A stretch of DNA of 64,000 bases from DATJPW01 sp035506215 (GTDB taxonomy: Bacteria > Desulfobacterota > Desulfomonilia > Desulfomonilales > Desulfomonilaceae). The notes below the pieces were generated by a model. It saw nothing but the letters and a program-made list of their open reading frames with translations. It was not told where the DNA came from and did not search any database. Each line of letters opens with the position of its first letter. The first letter of the stretch is position 1. Positions 35,598 to 45,602 of this stretch are shown piece after piece. The position numbers were made by a program, and so were the translations under genes. The DNA lies in NCBI GenBank assembly GCA_035506215.1, contig DATJPW010000199.1:11063-75062 (forward strand). The letters are read 5' to 3'.

Positions 35598-36563
35598 TTG
35601 AAAAGAGCGTTGGTGTGTGGTGCCGGTGGATTCATAGGTTCTCATCTTGTGAAAAGACTAAAAGCAGAAAGACTGTGGGTGCGCGGGGTGGATCTAAAGT
35701 ATCCTGAGTTCGCAGGGACTGAAGCTGATGATTTCGTCATCGGCGACCTGCGTGATCCCTATCTGTGCAGACATGTAGTCGACACCCGATTCGATGAAGT
35801 TTTCCAGCTTGCTGCAGACATGGGGGGCGCAGGGTTTGTTTTCACAGGTGAAAACGACGCGGATATCATGCACAACTCTGGAATGATCAACCTCAACATG
35901 CTTGACGCCTGCCACAAAAGAAATGTGAAGCGGATTTTTTACTCCTCGTCTGCGTGCATATATCCGAACTACAACCAACTTGATCCGGACAACCCAAACT
36001 GCGCAGAGGATAGTGCTTATCCGGCGGATCCTGACAGCGAATACGGCTGGGAAAAGTTGTTCAGCGAGAGACTATACTTGTCATTTCATAGGAATAAAGG
36101 GATGCAGGTCCGCATAGCACGGTTCCACAACATATTCGGGCCGGAAGGGACCTGGTGTGGAGGCCGAGAAAAGGCGCCGGCGGCACTGTGCAGAAAGGTG
36201 GCCGAGGCGACACCGAGCGCTGAAATAGAGATTTGGGGTGACGGGGAGCAAACCCGATCGTTTCTCTACATCGACGAGTGTCTCGAAGGAATATTGCGAC
36301 TCACTCGATCAGACTGGACGGGGCCGGTAAATATAGGTTCAGATGAGATGGTCACGATAAATGAACTCGCAGCAATGATAATGAGAATAGCCGGCAAGGA
36401 CCTCGTGAAGAGACACATCCCCGGCCCATTGGGTGTGCGCGGACGTAATTCCCACAATGCGCTGATTGAACAAAAACTTGGTTGGAAGCCTTCTCAACCT
36501 TTGGAGGCAGGACTCAGGGCCACATATCAATGGATCAGCAGCCAGATCGAGGCAACACGTTGA
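35598..36563 (+). CDS. GDP-mannose 3,5-epimerase-like SDR enzyme
   Basis: 321 aa. NAD motif GAGGFIGSHLVKRLK, catalytic SSSACIYPNYNQLD with Ser and the YGWEK Tyr/Lys pair, then RFHNIFGPEGTWCGGREKAPAA, WGDGEQTRSFLYIDECLEGILRL in part, and GPLGVRGRNSHN. These strings match plant GDP-mannose 3,5-epimerase (GDP-L-galactose formation) far more closely than generic epimerases, from memory of that family. TTG start with AAAGGAGG five bases upstream. Confidence 0.8.
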   Translation: MKRALVCGAGGFIGSHLVKRLKAERLWVRGVDLKYPEFAGTEADDFVIGDLRDPYLCRHVVDTRFDEVFQLAADMGGAGFVFTGENDADIMHNSGMINLNMLDACHKRNVKRIFYSSSACIYPNYNQLDPDNPNCAEDSAYPADPDSEYGWEKLFSERLYLSFHRNKGMQVRIARFHNIFGPEGTWCGGREKAPAALCRKVAEATPSAEIEIWGDGEQTRSFLYIDECLEGILRLTRSDWTGPVNIGSDEMVTINELAAMIMRIAGKDLVKRHIPGPLGVRGRNSHNALIEQKLGWKPSQPLEAGLRATYQWISSQIEATR

Positions 36564-36665
36564 CGCGAAGTCTTGAACAAATGCTTTTGAAGACTTCTCT
36601 TTTTTAAACGTGCAGGATCCCGAAACGGCCATGAGACGAAGCCGGAACCGAAAGGGATGAGTCAT

Positions 36666-38048
36666 ATGTCTAGAACTACTGATGTGTCTATCATTGGGCT
36701 GGGAAAGCTGGGCGCCAGCATGGCTGCCGGTATGGCCAGTCGCGGCTTCAACGTGATCGGCGTTGATGTATCCGAAAAGGCAGTTGAGGCGGTTAACGCC
36801 GGTCATGAGCCGGTGCAGGAAACGAACCTTGAGGAAACTATACAGGCCAATCGAGAGCGAATTCGTGCCACTAGAAGCCACTCGGATGCAGTGCTTGAAT
36901 CCGACGTCAGTTTTGTGATCGTTCCCACGCCGAGCGATGATAGGGGCTCCTTTTCCCTCCAGTACGCCTCTTTTGCGTTCAAAGCAATTGGTCAGGCGCT
37001 CAGGGAAAAGAACAGCTACCACGTTGTCGTCCTTACGAGTACGGTCCTACCTGGCTCCACACGGTATGGATTGCTTCCCATTTTGGAGCGGGAATCCGGC
37101 AAGAAGTGCGGCCCTGATTTCGGCCTATGCTACAGCCCCGAGTTTATTGCACTGGGCACGGTGATTCGTGATTTTCTCAATCCCGACTTCTACCTAATAG
37201 GCGAATTTGACAAACGTTCCGGGGATATTCTTGAAGCCGTTGACCATCAGGTCTGCACGAAGCCTAACCCGATCTGCCGAAGAATGAGTATCGAGAATGC
37301 CGAGATAGCCAAGATTGCACTAAACAGTTATGTGACGATGAAGATCTCCTATGCGAACATTCTTGCCGACCTGTGCGAGCGTGTCCCAGGTGGTGACGTG
37401 GATGTGGTAACCGACGCTATTGGAACGGACTCGCGCATCGGAAGGAAATACCTGAGCGGCGGCCTTGGTTTTGCCGGCCCGTGTTTCCCGCGTGACAACG
37501 TCGCACTCAGTTACTTTGCCCGGTATGCCGGGGCCTCATGCGAACTGCTCGAATGCAACCATAGTTTTAACCGCAGTCTCTCCGGACGATATGTGGAAAA
37601 ACTCAAGCCGATCATGAAGAAGGGGGCCACAGTAGCCGTCCTCGGGCTGTCCTACAAACCTCTGTCACACATAATCGAAGAGTCACCGGGGGTCTATTTG
37701 TGCCAAGCCCTTTCGGACGCCGGCTACCGCGTGATCGGTTACGATCCTTTGGCTGTGCCTTCAGCGGCAACGGTGCTGAAGTACCACGCTCTTGTAACTG
37801 ATTCGCTCCACGAATGTCTCCAAGACGCGGATGTGGTGCTTGTCACGACCCAGGACGATCAGTTCAAGGCGCTCACCTCAGCAGATGTGCTGGGGAACAA
37901 GAAACGCGTGCAGGTGGTGGATTTCTGGCGGTGTCTGAGCCCAGAAATAGCAACACATCCGCAAATTGAATACGTGCCCGTGGGCAGATGCCTGGATGAC
38001 AATAAATGGAGCGATCATCTCCGGCGACTCTGGGAGAGTGGAGAATGA
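36666..38048 (+). CDS. UDP-glucose/GDP-mannose dehydrogenase family
   Basis: 460 aa. Rossmann motif IIGLGKLGASMAAGMASRG, catalytic Lys in AEIAKIALNSY, and nucleophile Cys in GFAGPCFPRDN. It oxidises the sugar C6 to an acid using two NAD. With GDP-mannose enzymes around it, GDP-mannose dehydrogenase is possible. Start at the second ATG (36666), nine bases after AAAGGG; the first ATG touches that site. Confidence 0.88.
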   Translation: MSRTTDVSIIGLGKLGASMAAGMASRGFNVIGVDVSEKAVEAVNAGHEPVQETNLEETIQANRERIRATRSHSDAVLESDVSFVIVPTPSDDRGSFSLQYASFAFKAIGQALREKNSYHVVVLTSTVLPGSTRYGLLPILERESGKKCGPDFGLCYSPEFIALGTVIRDFLNPDFYLIGEFDKRSGDILEAVDHQVCTKPNPICRRMSIENAEIAKIALNSYVTMKISYANILADLCERVPGGDVDVVTDAIGTDSRIGRKYLSGGLGFAGPCFPRDNVALSYFARYAGASCELLECNHSFNRSLSGRYVEKLKPIMKKGATVAVLGLSYKPLSHIIEESPGVYLCQALSDAGYRVIGYDPLAVPSAATVLKYHALVTDSLHECLQDADVVLVTTQDDQFKALTSADVLGNKKRVQVVDFWRCLSPEIATHPQIEYVPVGRCLDDNKWSDHLRRLWESGE

Positions 38049-38281
38049 AGGCAACAAGAATCGTGAAAATCGTGAGACCTGGATTGATCTCGGCCCATTC
38101 CGGACATCCGGCGTGAAGTCTCCACAGGTATCTCTTGAGACTCTTACGCAACAAACCTCCCACATGAGTCCGGTGAACCGGCGCTTCGGAGCTGAATATA
38201 AGGAGAGATTGTCTCGGGTATCTCCAGAATTCGGAGAACTGCCCAATCGATAGAGGTTGTCATGGAAAGGAGGCTTTGGAC

Positions 38282-39088
38282 GTGCCCGAAGATGCAGCAC
38301 AGTCCGCGAGCGCTTGCATTGAGGACGTGAAGAAGTTTTGGAACAGTCGGCCGTGCAATGTCCGGCATTCACGCGCTCCTATAGGAACTCTGGAATACTT
38401 TGACGAAGTCGAAGCCCGAAAATTCATGGTGGAACCCCACATTCTTGAATTTTCCGAGTTTGAGGCATGGCGAGGAAAGAATGTGCTTGAGATAGGGTGC
38501 GGAATAGGGACCGCAGCGATACGCTTTGCACGCGCGGGCGCACACTATAGCGGGATCGAATTGTCTGACGAAAGCCTCAATTTAACCGCGAAGCGTTTTG
38601 ACGTTTACGGGCTGAAGGGAAACTTGTATTGCGGAAGCGCTGAGGACCTGTCTTTGGTCGTGCCAGTAGAGGAATACGATCTGGTCTACTCTTTCGGGGT
38701 TATCCACCACTCACCCCATCCGGAACGGATCGTATCAGAAGTAAAAAAATACATGGGGCGGCAGTCGGAATTTCGTTTGATGATCTATGCCAAGAACTCC
38801 TGGAAAAACATAATGATTGAGTCGGGCTTGGATCAACCTGAAGCGCAATCGGGATGCCCGATCGCTTTCACGTACACGGACAGCGAGGCCCGAGATCTGC
38901 TGAGGGACTATGAAATTCTTGATTTGAAACAGGATCACATTTTTCCGTACGTTATCGAAAAGTACGTGAAATACGAATACGAGCTTCAACCATGGTTCAA
39001 GACGATGCCTGCAAACATGTTTCGAGCTCTTGAGAAAGCTTTGGGCTGGCATATGCTTATCCGCTGCAAACTCAGGCAGAGTCCCTAA
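38282..39088 (+). CDS. Class I SAM-dependent methyltransferase
   Basis: 268 aa. SAM motif I is VLEIGCGIGTAAIRFARAGA, motif II GIELSDESL, and FGVIHHSPHPERIVSEVKK follows. Type 11/25 methyltransferase, probably modifying a sugar or chain end in the polysaccharide. GTG start eight bases after GGAGG is preferred to the TTG six bases earlier. 38049-38281 upstream carries no gene. Confidence 0.82.
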   Translation: MPEDAAQSASACIEDVKKFWNSRPCNVRHSRAPIGTLEYFDEVEARKFMVEPHILEFSEFEAWRGKNVLEIGCGIGTAAIRFARAGAHYSGIELSDESLNLTAKRFDVYGLKGNLYCGSAEDLSLVVPVEEYDLVYSFGVIHHSPHPERIVSEVKKYMGRQSEFRLMIYAKNSWKNIMIESGLDQPEAQSGCPIAFTYTDSEARDLLRDYEILDLKQDHIFPYVIEKYVKYEYELQPWFKTMPANMFRALEKALGWHMLIRCKLRQSP

Positions 39089-39239
39089 GCCCTTCAGTTT
39101 AAAATCTCGAAAACCACGGGTGTTTCTACGGGCAGATTTGGCTCGATCAATGGCGGCCTTGCGCAGCAGTTGGATACGTGATAATCAGTAGCCTTGAATA
39201 GGAAAAAGTGGCCTGCATATCCGCGACTGGAGAGTTCGA

Positions 39240-40361
39240 ATGATCCCTGTTTGCGAACCGGTAATGAATGGAAAAGAGATTGAATATGTAAACGATTGCC
39301 TGCGGACCAATTGGATTTCCTCTTCGGGCAAGTACATTTCCATGTTTGAAGAAGCCTTTAGTAGCTATTGCGGCGTGCCCTACGGAGTGGCATGCAGTAG
39401 CGGCACAACCGCGATTCACTTGGCGCTCGTCGCAATGGGGATCGGACCTGGAGACGAGGTTATCATCCCTGATTTCACGCTCGTCGTTTCAGCGAACATG
39501 GTCATTCTGGCCGGAGCAAAGCCAGTACTTGTGGATGTGGACGCGAGGACCTGGTGCATAGATCCTGAACTCATAGAAGCTGCTATAACACCTAGGACCA
39601 AGGCCATCATGGCAGTCCACATGTATGGACACCCGTGCGACATGAACGCCATTCAGCAAATCGCGAAGCGGAGAGGTCTGTACATAATCGAGGACTGCGC
39701 CGAGGCACACGGGGCCGAAGTCAACAGTCGCAAGGTGGGCAGTCTTGGAGACGCCGCATGCTTCAGTTTTTATGGGAACAAGATCCTGACTACTGGAGAA
39801 GGTGGCATGGTGGTGTGCCGGGACGAGGAACTCGCTCGTAGGATGCGCCTGATACGAAATCAGGCGTTCATCGAACCCCGATTTGTTCATGCGACTATGG
39901 GCTTCAACTACCGACTCACTAATATGCAGGCTGCTATCGGCTTGGCCCAAACCGAGATGGTGGAAGAAAAGGTGGAACGCAAAAGATGGATTGGCCAAAC
40001 TTATAACGAGCTTCTGGCAAATCAGAGTGATCTGACTCTCCCGGTCGAGGAGCCTTGGGCCAAAAACGTTTATTGGATGTACGGTGTGCTCGTCAGAGAC
40101 AGCTTTGGCGTCACCAAGGACAATCTCATGATGATGCTTCGGAACCAGGGCATCGAAACACGCTCTTTCTTCTGCCCCATGTCGATGCAGCCCGTATACC
40201 AAGGTTCGGACCCGAGATTTCCTGATATGTCAGTCTCTTCACCGATTTCTGTGGAGCTATGGAAGCGAGGATTATATCTTCCTTCAGGTCTGGGTCTGAC
40301 GAGGCCCCAACTGGTGGAGATAACTGAAAAACTCCTAGCATGCAAATCCAAGCGTGACTGA
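39240..40361 (+). CDS. DegT/DnrJ/EryC1/StrS sugar aminotransferase
   Basis: 373 aa PLP enzyme. ACSSGTTAIHLAL, IEDCAEAHGAE, and the PLP Lys in CFSFYGNKILTTGEGG; FNYRLTNMQAAIGLAQ near 230. It closely resembles GDP-perosamine synthases, which would use the 4-keto-6-deoxymannose product of the GMD-like enzyme in the same operon. GGAGAG five bases upstream of the ATG. Confidence 0.85.
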   Translation: MIPVCEPVMNGKEIEYVNDCLRTNWISSSGKYISMFEEAFSSYCGVPYGVACSSGTTAIHLALVAMGIGPGDEVIIPDFTLVVSANMVILAGAKPVLVDVDARTWCIDPELIEAAITPRTKAIMAVHMYGHPCDMNAIQQIAKRRGLYIIEDCAEAHGAEVNSRKVGSLGDAACFSFYGNKILTTGEGGMVVCRDEELARRMRLIRNQAFIEPRFVHATMGFNYRLTNMQAAIGLAQTEMVEEKVERKRWIGQTYNELLANQSDLTLPVEEPWAKNVYWMYGVLVRDSFGVTKDNLMMMLRNQGIETRSFFCPMSMQPVYQGSDPRFPDMSVSSPISVELWKRGLYLPSGLGLTRPQLVEITEKLLACKSKRD

Positions 40362-40413
40362 CCGCCCGACAGTAACTGGTGTACGACGTGGTACGGCAGC
40401 ACGTGGAATCAGC

Positions 40414-41772
40414 CTAAATTTGTCTGAGTTCGGCCAAGCGACGCTTCATAAGGGCGCCGACCGCTTCGGGCGACAATTGGTCCCGAATGTCGTTCATGGC
40501 CTGACCGCCGATACGATCTGTCAGATCCGGAGAATTCACGACAAGCCTCATTAGTTCAGAAGCATGAGTCAGGTCCGGCTCCGCCCAGTGCCAGCCATTC
40601 TTGTATGGAATATCAGGATTATCCTCACAAATCTCAACAACTTGATAATTCACCGGCAGTGAATTGTGCTCGTTCATGAAATCCATATTGCCCGACCATC
40701 CTGTTGCAATAACGGGTTTTCCCATGAACATGGCTTCCGCTATAGGAAGCCCGAAGCCCTCCGCACGGTGGAGCGAGACGAGGCAATTGCAGGAAGCAAT
40801 CAGCGCATTCAGCACTGGTCGGTCAAGATAGTCCAAAAATGGAATTATAGAGTCGTCACGATCAAGGTGCTCCTGAATTATTTTCATTATATCAGGCCTA
40901 TGAGACGCATTGCTTATCTTAACCACAAGATACACGTCCGAACGCGAACCAAAAGCCATCTTATATGCTTCCAGCACGCCTAGAGGGTTTTTCCGTTCCG
41001 CGCAGCTATAGAAATCAGCTACAGTGACGAAAATGAATCCAGTTTCAGGTAGCCCCAGTCTCTTGCGATCATATCCTGAGGGAACTTCCGGCGCGACGCT
41101 TATGGGAATCCGTGTGACTGGAATGCTGGTCGTGCTTTGGATTGCCTGACAGCAAAACTCGGTCGGCGTCCAAATCTCGTTGAACGAGTCGAAAAGCGGC
41201 TTCCATTCCGCAGGAATTTCAGTGACCTCCCAAATCCAGCACCCAATGTTGTAGCCGCTGTCGAAGTGCGGGGCGAGTTCGTCGATATTAGCGTAAATCT
41301 GAAGCGGGTTAAAGTGAAAGAGGCTGACGTCAAACAGGGAATCACTCTCGCTTTCCAAGCCAATGTTATCATTCGTTCTGGCAAACTCCCGCACGTTGCA
41401 TTGGATCAGGTTGATTCCGATCATTGCACTGCGGGCCGCTCGTATTGAAGACCGAGTCCATTCGCCCAGGCCTGATTCCGCATTGAAAGATCCTACGATA
41501 TTGAGTCCTCTTGCGGACGGACGGATCTCGACTCTTGGCGGTAAGTGGATGGCGACATCGCGGTGCACGGAAAGCCTTATCATGGTCGTGACTTTACGTC
41601 CCGCGAGATACTTAAGCACATTTCTCCCCAGACGGAGGATCCGTCTGATAATGCGGACGAACAGGCGAGCGGCACTGTTGGTCGGTTCGTTGGTGGCCGA
41701 TCGGGAAGGATCAAGATATGCTTCAAGCGAATTCACAAAACGAAAAATTCGCGCAACGGCTGATCCGACCAT
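40414..41772 (-). CDS. Glycosyltransferase, GT4-like
   Basis: 452 aa. The N-terminal acceptor half opens near residue 75 with GLNIVGSFNAESGLGEWTRS; the donor half has VTVADFYSCAERKNPLGVLE and LHRAEGFGLPIAEAMFMGKP (EX7E motif). Convergent with the DegT gene. Start MVGSAVARIF chosen for AGGA eight bases upstream; ATG at 41802 would add ten residues but lacks a site. Confidence 0.8.
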   Translation of the reverse strand: MVGSAVARIFRFVNSLEAYLDPSRSATNEPTNSAARLFVRIIRRILRLGRNVLKYLAGRKVTTMIRLSVHRDVAIHLPPRVEIRPSARGLNIVGSFNAESGLGEWTRSSIRAARSAMIGINLIQCNVREFARTNDNIGLESESDSLFDVSLFHFNPLQIYANIDELAPHFDSGYNIGCWIWEVTEIPAEWKPLFDSFNEIWTPTEFCCQAIQSTTSIPVTRIPISVAPEVPSGYDRKRLGLPETGFIFVTVADFYSCAERKNPLGVLEAYKMAFGSRSDVYLVVKISNASHRPDIMKIIQEHLDRDDSIIPFLDYLDRPVLNALIASCNCLVSLHRAEGFGLPIAEAMFMGKPVIATGWSGNMDFMNEHNSLPVNYQVVEICEDNPDIPYKNGWHWAEPDLTHASELMRLVVNSPDLTDRIGGQAMNDIRDQLSPEAVGALMKRRLAELRQI

Positions 41773-42325
41773 GACATTTTTCCTGAAAACAGCAGACTTC
41801 ATGATTGAAATAACAGGAGATTTACCAAACCTGCTGCAAAACTGCCTACCTGTTTGACTATACCGTGGGATTGAATCTCAGGCAATAGCTTTGACAAGCT
41901 ACGCTATCGTGGTCCTTTGAGCGCATCCGTAGTAGCCGTCATCGCAAAAAGGGCGTTTCTTATTGGGGTGTTGTCCGATGGATCAAGCCGGCACACGCTC
42001 CAAGGTTCTCCGCTCGCAGTATTAATGCACTGCTAATGCGTTGAGCAGTTCCTCCGATCCATAGAATTAAGTATGCTGTCCCCAGAACTTGAGTCATCAT
42101 CCCCCAAGTGCCGATTCACTAAAATAGTGTTTGCGCGACGGGAGGATGGGGAGTTATGTTCGTCAAAGGAAGCAGACGGCCCTTTCCACCAAAAGGACGA
42201 CGCTGTCCCTTTGTGGTCGAAACGATAAGTCCTACTCAGAATTCGGTTAAGATGGATCGGACCGTCGAGTCTAGAGAACGTAACCATACCACAGCATCTA
42301 ATGCCGACCGTTAGGTTAAGTTGAT
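41773..42325. other. Intergenic region, nothing recognised
   Basis: About 550 bases between a minus-strand glycosyltransferase and a plus-strand small protein. Short ORFs here have no ribosome sites or recognisable composition. No promoter could be assigned with confidence. Confidence 0.5.
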
Positions 42326-42610
42326 ATGGCAGCCAAGAAAAGGAAATATTTGGCCAGTCTGATACCGCTCATAATATGCGTTGGATTATCTCTAATTCTT
42401 TCGCTGAAAGAACCAAAGAATTTTCCCGATCCATCTTACCCTTATAAGACCAAAGAATATCTTGATTACTTGTCCCAGGGGTGGGTGCTTATCGGGATTA
42501 TTCTATCCGTTGTTTTTTTCTGCGTTATTCTCATTGAAGACGTATTTCGCTATCTTGAAAGGATTGGCGAAGAAAAAAGGATTTCCAAGGAGATACGGCT
42601 AAGAAAATAG
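42326..42610 (+). CDS. Small two-helix membrane protein
   Basis: 94 aa. Basic N-terminus (MAAKKRKY), a membrane segment at about 9-26, a short hydrophilic loop with paired prolines, a second segment at about 52-72, and a charged C-terminal helix. No family recognised. Likely inner membrane. Confidence 0.55.
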   Translation: MAAKKRKYLASLIPLIICVGLSLILSLKEPKNFPDPSYPYKTKEYLDYLSQGWVLIGIILSVVFFCVILIEDVFRYLERIGEEKRISKEIRLRK

Positions 42611-42971
42611 TGAAAATCCCCTATTGCCTCTGGTCAGCCTGACGAATTCGAGGGACACCATACCTAATTTGGTTTGCGATCTGCGAATAAAATGAGGTGA
42701 CAGATTCTGCAAGAACAGGGAAGCAGCAACCTTCCCAGCTTCCCTGTGATTTCATGCGGTTAAGTGGCAGGAGCGACGAAACTCGAATTCAGAACCTCCG
42801 GCGTGACAGGCATTGGTCAAGCCTAATGATGCCGAGGGTTGAGCCAAACCACGGGGAATTTTCCGGTCGGTGCCAAGGAAAAGCTTCCAGGGCGGACCCC
42901 GGTGGAGACTCTTGTGGACGGAAGAAAGCTTATACCGCCTTCCGAAACCTATTCGCTTTCACTTCTAGAAG

Positions 42972-43019
42972 AAAATCCCCTCTATCCCCCCCTTATTAAA
43001 GGGGAATGGGGGGGATTTT
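42972..43019. repeat. C/G-run inverted repeat downstream of the bam operon
   Basis: AAAATCCCC and GGGGATTTT form the outer arms; inside, CCCCTT-ATTA-AAGGGG forms a second stem. C/G-run repeats of this kind are dispersed in many deltaproteobacterial genomes. It lies 35 bases past the bamI stop and could act as the 3' end structure of the bam mRNA. The rest of 42611-43053 holds nothing recognised. Confidence 0.55.
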
Positions 43020-43053
43020 GAACGCGAAATGGTGTAAGAGTATCAGCCGCCGC

Positions 43054-43668
43054 TTATTTCGCCGCCTCGCGTTTAAAGGAGAGTGCGGGAGATGTGAGCG
43101 CCTCGGTCAAGACGTAAGCGGCCTGGAGCGCTTCTGTAGGGCAAAGCTCAAAACATTCTTTGCAGTTCCAGCACTCCTTGGAAGCTAGCTCCGGGACAAA
43201 GCTGATCTCTTTTCTGATTCCTCTGTCGACAAATCCGATTGCGTTCTTCTTCTTGACCTCAGCGCAGTATCTTACGCATAGACCGCAATGGATGCAAAAA
43301 GAGGGCTCTTTTTCAAAACGGTTTCTGTCTGCTCCATACTCTTTAGCCAGATCCTGCAATATGAAGGAATCGGGAGCATGAGCCATTTGGAGCTCCAAGA
43401 TCATTTTGCGAATTCTATCTACCTGCTCAGATCTGGTCCTTACGATTATATCTTTCTCCACAGGGTAGACGCAGGAAACAACCAGTCTTGTCCAGCCGCG
43501 GCTTTCTACTTCTACTATGCAAAGCCGGCAAGCCCCGAACGGTTCTAATTTCTCGTGGTAGCAAAGTGTGGGGATCGATATTCCCGCACTTTGTGCCGCC
43601 TCCAGGACAGTCATCCCTTTCGCCGCTTTCACTTCTTTTCCATCAATCTGTAAGACGATTTCACTCAT
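43054..43668 (-). CDS. bamI: BamI-like NuoG-type iron-sulfur protein
   Basis: 204 aa. An N-terminal [2Fe-2S] domain (CYHEKLEPFGACRLC and VSCVYPV), a NuoG-type His/Cys region, and two C-terminal [4Fe-4S] motifs (CIHCGLCVRYC, CWNCKECFELCP). It corresponds to a truncated NuoG that links the NADH-active module to the Hdr-like module. Its ATG overlaps the bamH stop as ATGA. Last gene of the operon. Confidence 0.85.
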   Translation of the reverse strand: MSEIVLQIDGKEVKAAKGMTVLEAAQSAGISIPTLCYHEKLEPFGACRLCIVEVESRGWTRLVVSCVYPVEKDIIVRTRSEQVDRIRKMILELQMAHAPDSFILQDLAKEYGADRNRFEKEPSFCIHCGLCVRYCAEVKKKNAIGFVDRGIRKEISFVPELASKECWNCKECFELCPTEALQAAYVLTEALTSPALSFKREAAK

Positions 43669-45593
43669 TTTTGTTTACTCTTCCTGACTATCTTTCTGGC
43701 TTCTTCAGGAATAGGAGGCGGAACAGGCTCGCCGGAAATCTTCGTCACCGCACGAAAACGAGAAGGACAAACCTCGAAGCAGGTCCCGCACTTTGTGCAC
43801 TTCTCCTGGTCAACGATATGGATCAGGTTCTTTCCACCTATAATTGCCTCTGAAGGGCATTTCTTGGCACAAGTCGTACAGGCGTTGCATTTCTCAGGGT
43901 CAATATGATAAGCGATCAGTTCCTTGCAGGAGAGAGCCGGGCATCGCTTCTCCTTGACGTGCGCCTCATACTCATCTCTAAAGTAATGCAGTGTGCTCAA
44001 AAACGGGTTGGGGGCACTCTTGCCTAAAGCGCAAAGGGCTGCTTCTTTGGCTGTCTCCGATAGCTCTTCCAAAAGTTCTATGTCACCCTCTCGGCCTTTT
44101 CCTTGGGTTATATTTGTTAGAAGCTTCAGCATCTGTCTGATGCCCTCACGGCAGGGAACGCATTTGCCGCACGATTCATCCGTGAGGAAGTTGAGGAAAT
44201 ACCTCGCGACATCGACCATGCAGGTATCTTCATCCATTACAATCATGCCGCCGGAGCCCATCATTGAGCCAACCTTGGAGAGCTCATCAAAACCAACTTC
44301 CAAATCCAACAGTTCCTCGGGGATACACCCTCCGGAGGGTCCTCCGGTCTGCACTGCTTTAAACTTCTTGCCGCCAGGGATTCCGCCGCCTATTTTGTAG
44401 ATAATATCTTTCAGGGTGATTCCCATGGGCACTTCCACAAGGCCGGTATTGTTTATCTTCCCGACCAGGGAGAAAATCTTCGTGCCCTTGCTCGTTTCAG
44501 TTCCATATTGAGTAAACCAATCCGCTCCTCTATTGATGATGAGCGGTATATTGGCCCATGTCTCGACATTGTTCAGCACGCTGGGTCTGCCCCAGAGGCC
44601 TACGACGTTGGAGCGGATATACTTGGGTCTGGGCTCTCCTGCCCTGCCTTCCAATGCCGTCATCAGAGCAGTCGATTCGCCACAGACGAAGGCGCCGGCC
44701 CCTTGGTGAACTTTCACAACGAAATCAAAGCCCGAGCCAAGAATATCTTTCCCGAGGAATCCATACTCCTCGGCCTGCTTGATGGCAATGGTCACATTTT
44801 CCACTGCCAACGGATATTCCTGTCTGACGTAAATGTATCCCTCGTGCGATCCGACCGCATAGGCGCCAATGGTCAGCCCCTCGAGGATTGAGTGTGGGTT
44901 TCCCTCAAGAAGGGCTCTATCCATAAACGCCCCCGGATCACCCTCATCGGCATTGACAATCACATACTTTATCGGCTCCGGGGCATTACGGGATCCTTCC
45001 CACTTTCTCCCCGCGGGAAAGCCTCCGCCTCCCCTTCCTCGTATATTGGATTTCTTGACTTCGTCCAACACCTGCTCGGAGGTCATCTGGAAGAGCGCCT
45101 TGGCTAACGCGGAATATCCACCAAGCGCCAGGTAGTCGTCGATGTTCTTGGGATCAATTTTAATGTTACTGCTGAGTATGATTCGTTCCTGATTCTTGTA
45201 GAAAGGAATATCGGATTCATGAGTTGCTTTTTCGCCCGTGGCTGGATCAGCATAGAGCAGACGATCAACAACTTTCTTCTCCTTTATTGTCTGAGAAACG
45301 ATCTCAGGAACATCTTCAGGCTTCACCTGGACGTAACATATCTCCTCAGGATAAATTACTAAAATAGGCCCTCGCTCACAAAATCCAGGGCAGCCGGTCC
45401 CTTTCGTATCTACCTCGGTCGTTAGACCTTGTTTTTCGATCTCAGCCTTAAAGGCTGCGATGACTTCATTCGCTCCGGAGGCCACACAACCAGCGCCGGC
45501 GCATATTGAAATACGGGGCTTGTTCGGGTCCCTCCGAGCTATCATTTCCTGGCTGACTTTCGCCAACTCATCAGCGGAGCTTATCCTTGGCAT
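43665..45593 (-). CDS. bamH: BamH-like NuoF/HndC-type NADH-binding subunit
   Basis: 642 aa. Thioredoxin-like [2Fe-2S] domain (about 25-120, CAGAGC and GTGCPGFCERGP), then NuoF core with NADH/FMN loops GRGGGGFPAGRKWEGSR and NADEGDPGAFMDR, a [4Fe-4S] motif ESCGKCVPCREG, and a C-terminal 2[4Fe-4S] ferredoxin (CNACTTCAKKCP, CTKCGTCFEVCP). The layout equals that of the flavin subunit of electron-bifurcating hydrogenases and of BamH. Cytoplasmic, likely the NAD(H) contact of the Bam complex. Confidence 0.88.
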   Translation of the reverse strand: MPRISSADELAKVSQEMIARRDPNKPRISICAGAGCVASGANEVIAAFKAEIEKQGLTTEVDTKGTGCPGFCERGPILVIYPEEICYVQVKPEDVPEIVSQTIKEKKVVDRLLYADPATGEKATHESDIPFYKNQERIILSSNIKIDPKNIDDYLALGGYSALAKALFQMTSEQVLDEVKKSNIRGRGGGGFPAGRKWEGSRNAPEPIKYVIVNADEGDPGAFMDRALLEGNPHSILEGLTIGAYAVGSHEGYIYVRQEYPLAVENVTIAIKQAEEYGFLGKDILGSGFDFVVKVHQGAGAFVCGESTALMTALEGRAGEPRPKYIRSNVVGLWGRPSVLNNVETWANIPLIINRGADWFTQYGTETSKGTKIFSLVGKINNTGLVEVPMGITLKDIIYKIGGGIPGGKKFKAVQTGGPSGGCIPEELLDLEVGFDELSKVGSMMGSGGMIVMDEDTCMVDVARYFLNFLTDESCGKCVPCREGIRQMLKLLTNITQGKGREGDIELLEELSETAKEAALCALGKSAPNPFLSTLHYFRDEYEAHVKEKRCPALSCKELIAYHIDPEKCNACTTCAKKCPSEAIIGGKNLIHIVDQEKCTKCGTCFEVCPSRFRAVTKISGEPVPPPIPEEARKIVRKSKQK

Positions 45594-45602
45594 AATCTTC
45601 CC

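Noticed and set aside
42033..42287. 84-codon minus-strand frame in the 41.8-42.3 kb gap
   Set aside because: No ribosome site, unusual composition, no recognisable domain.
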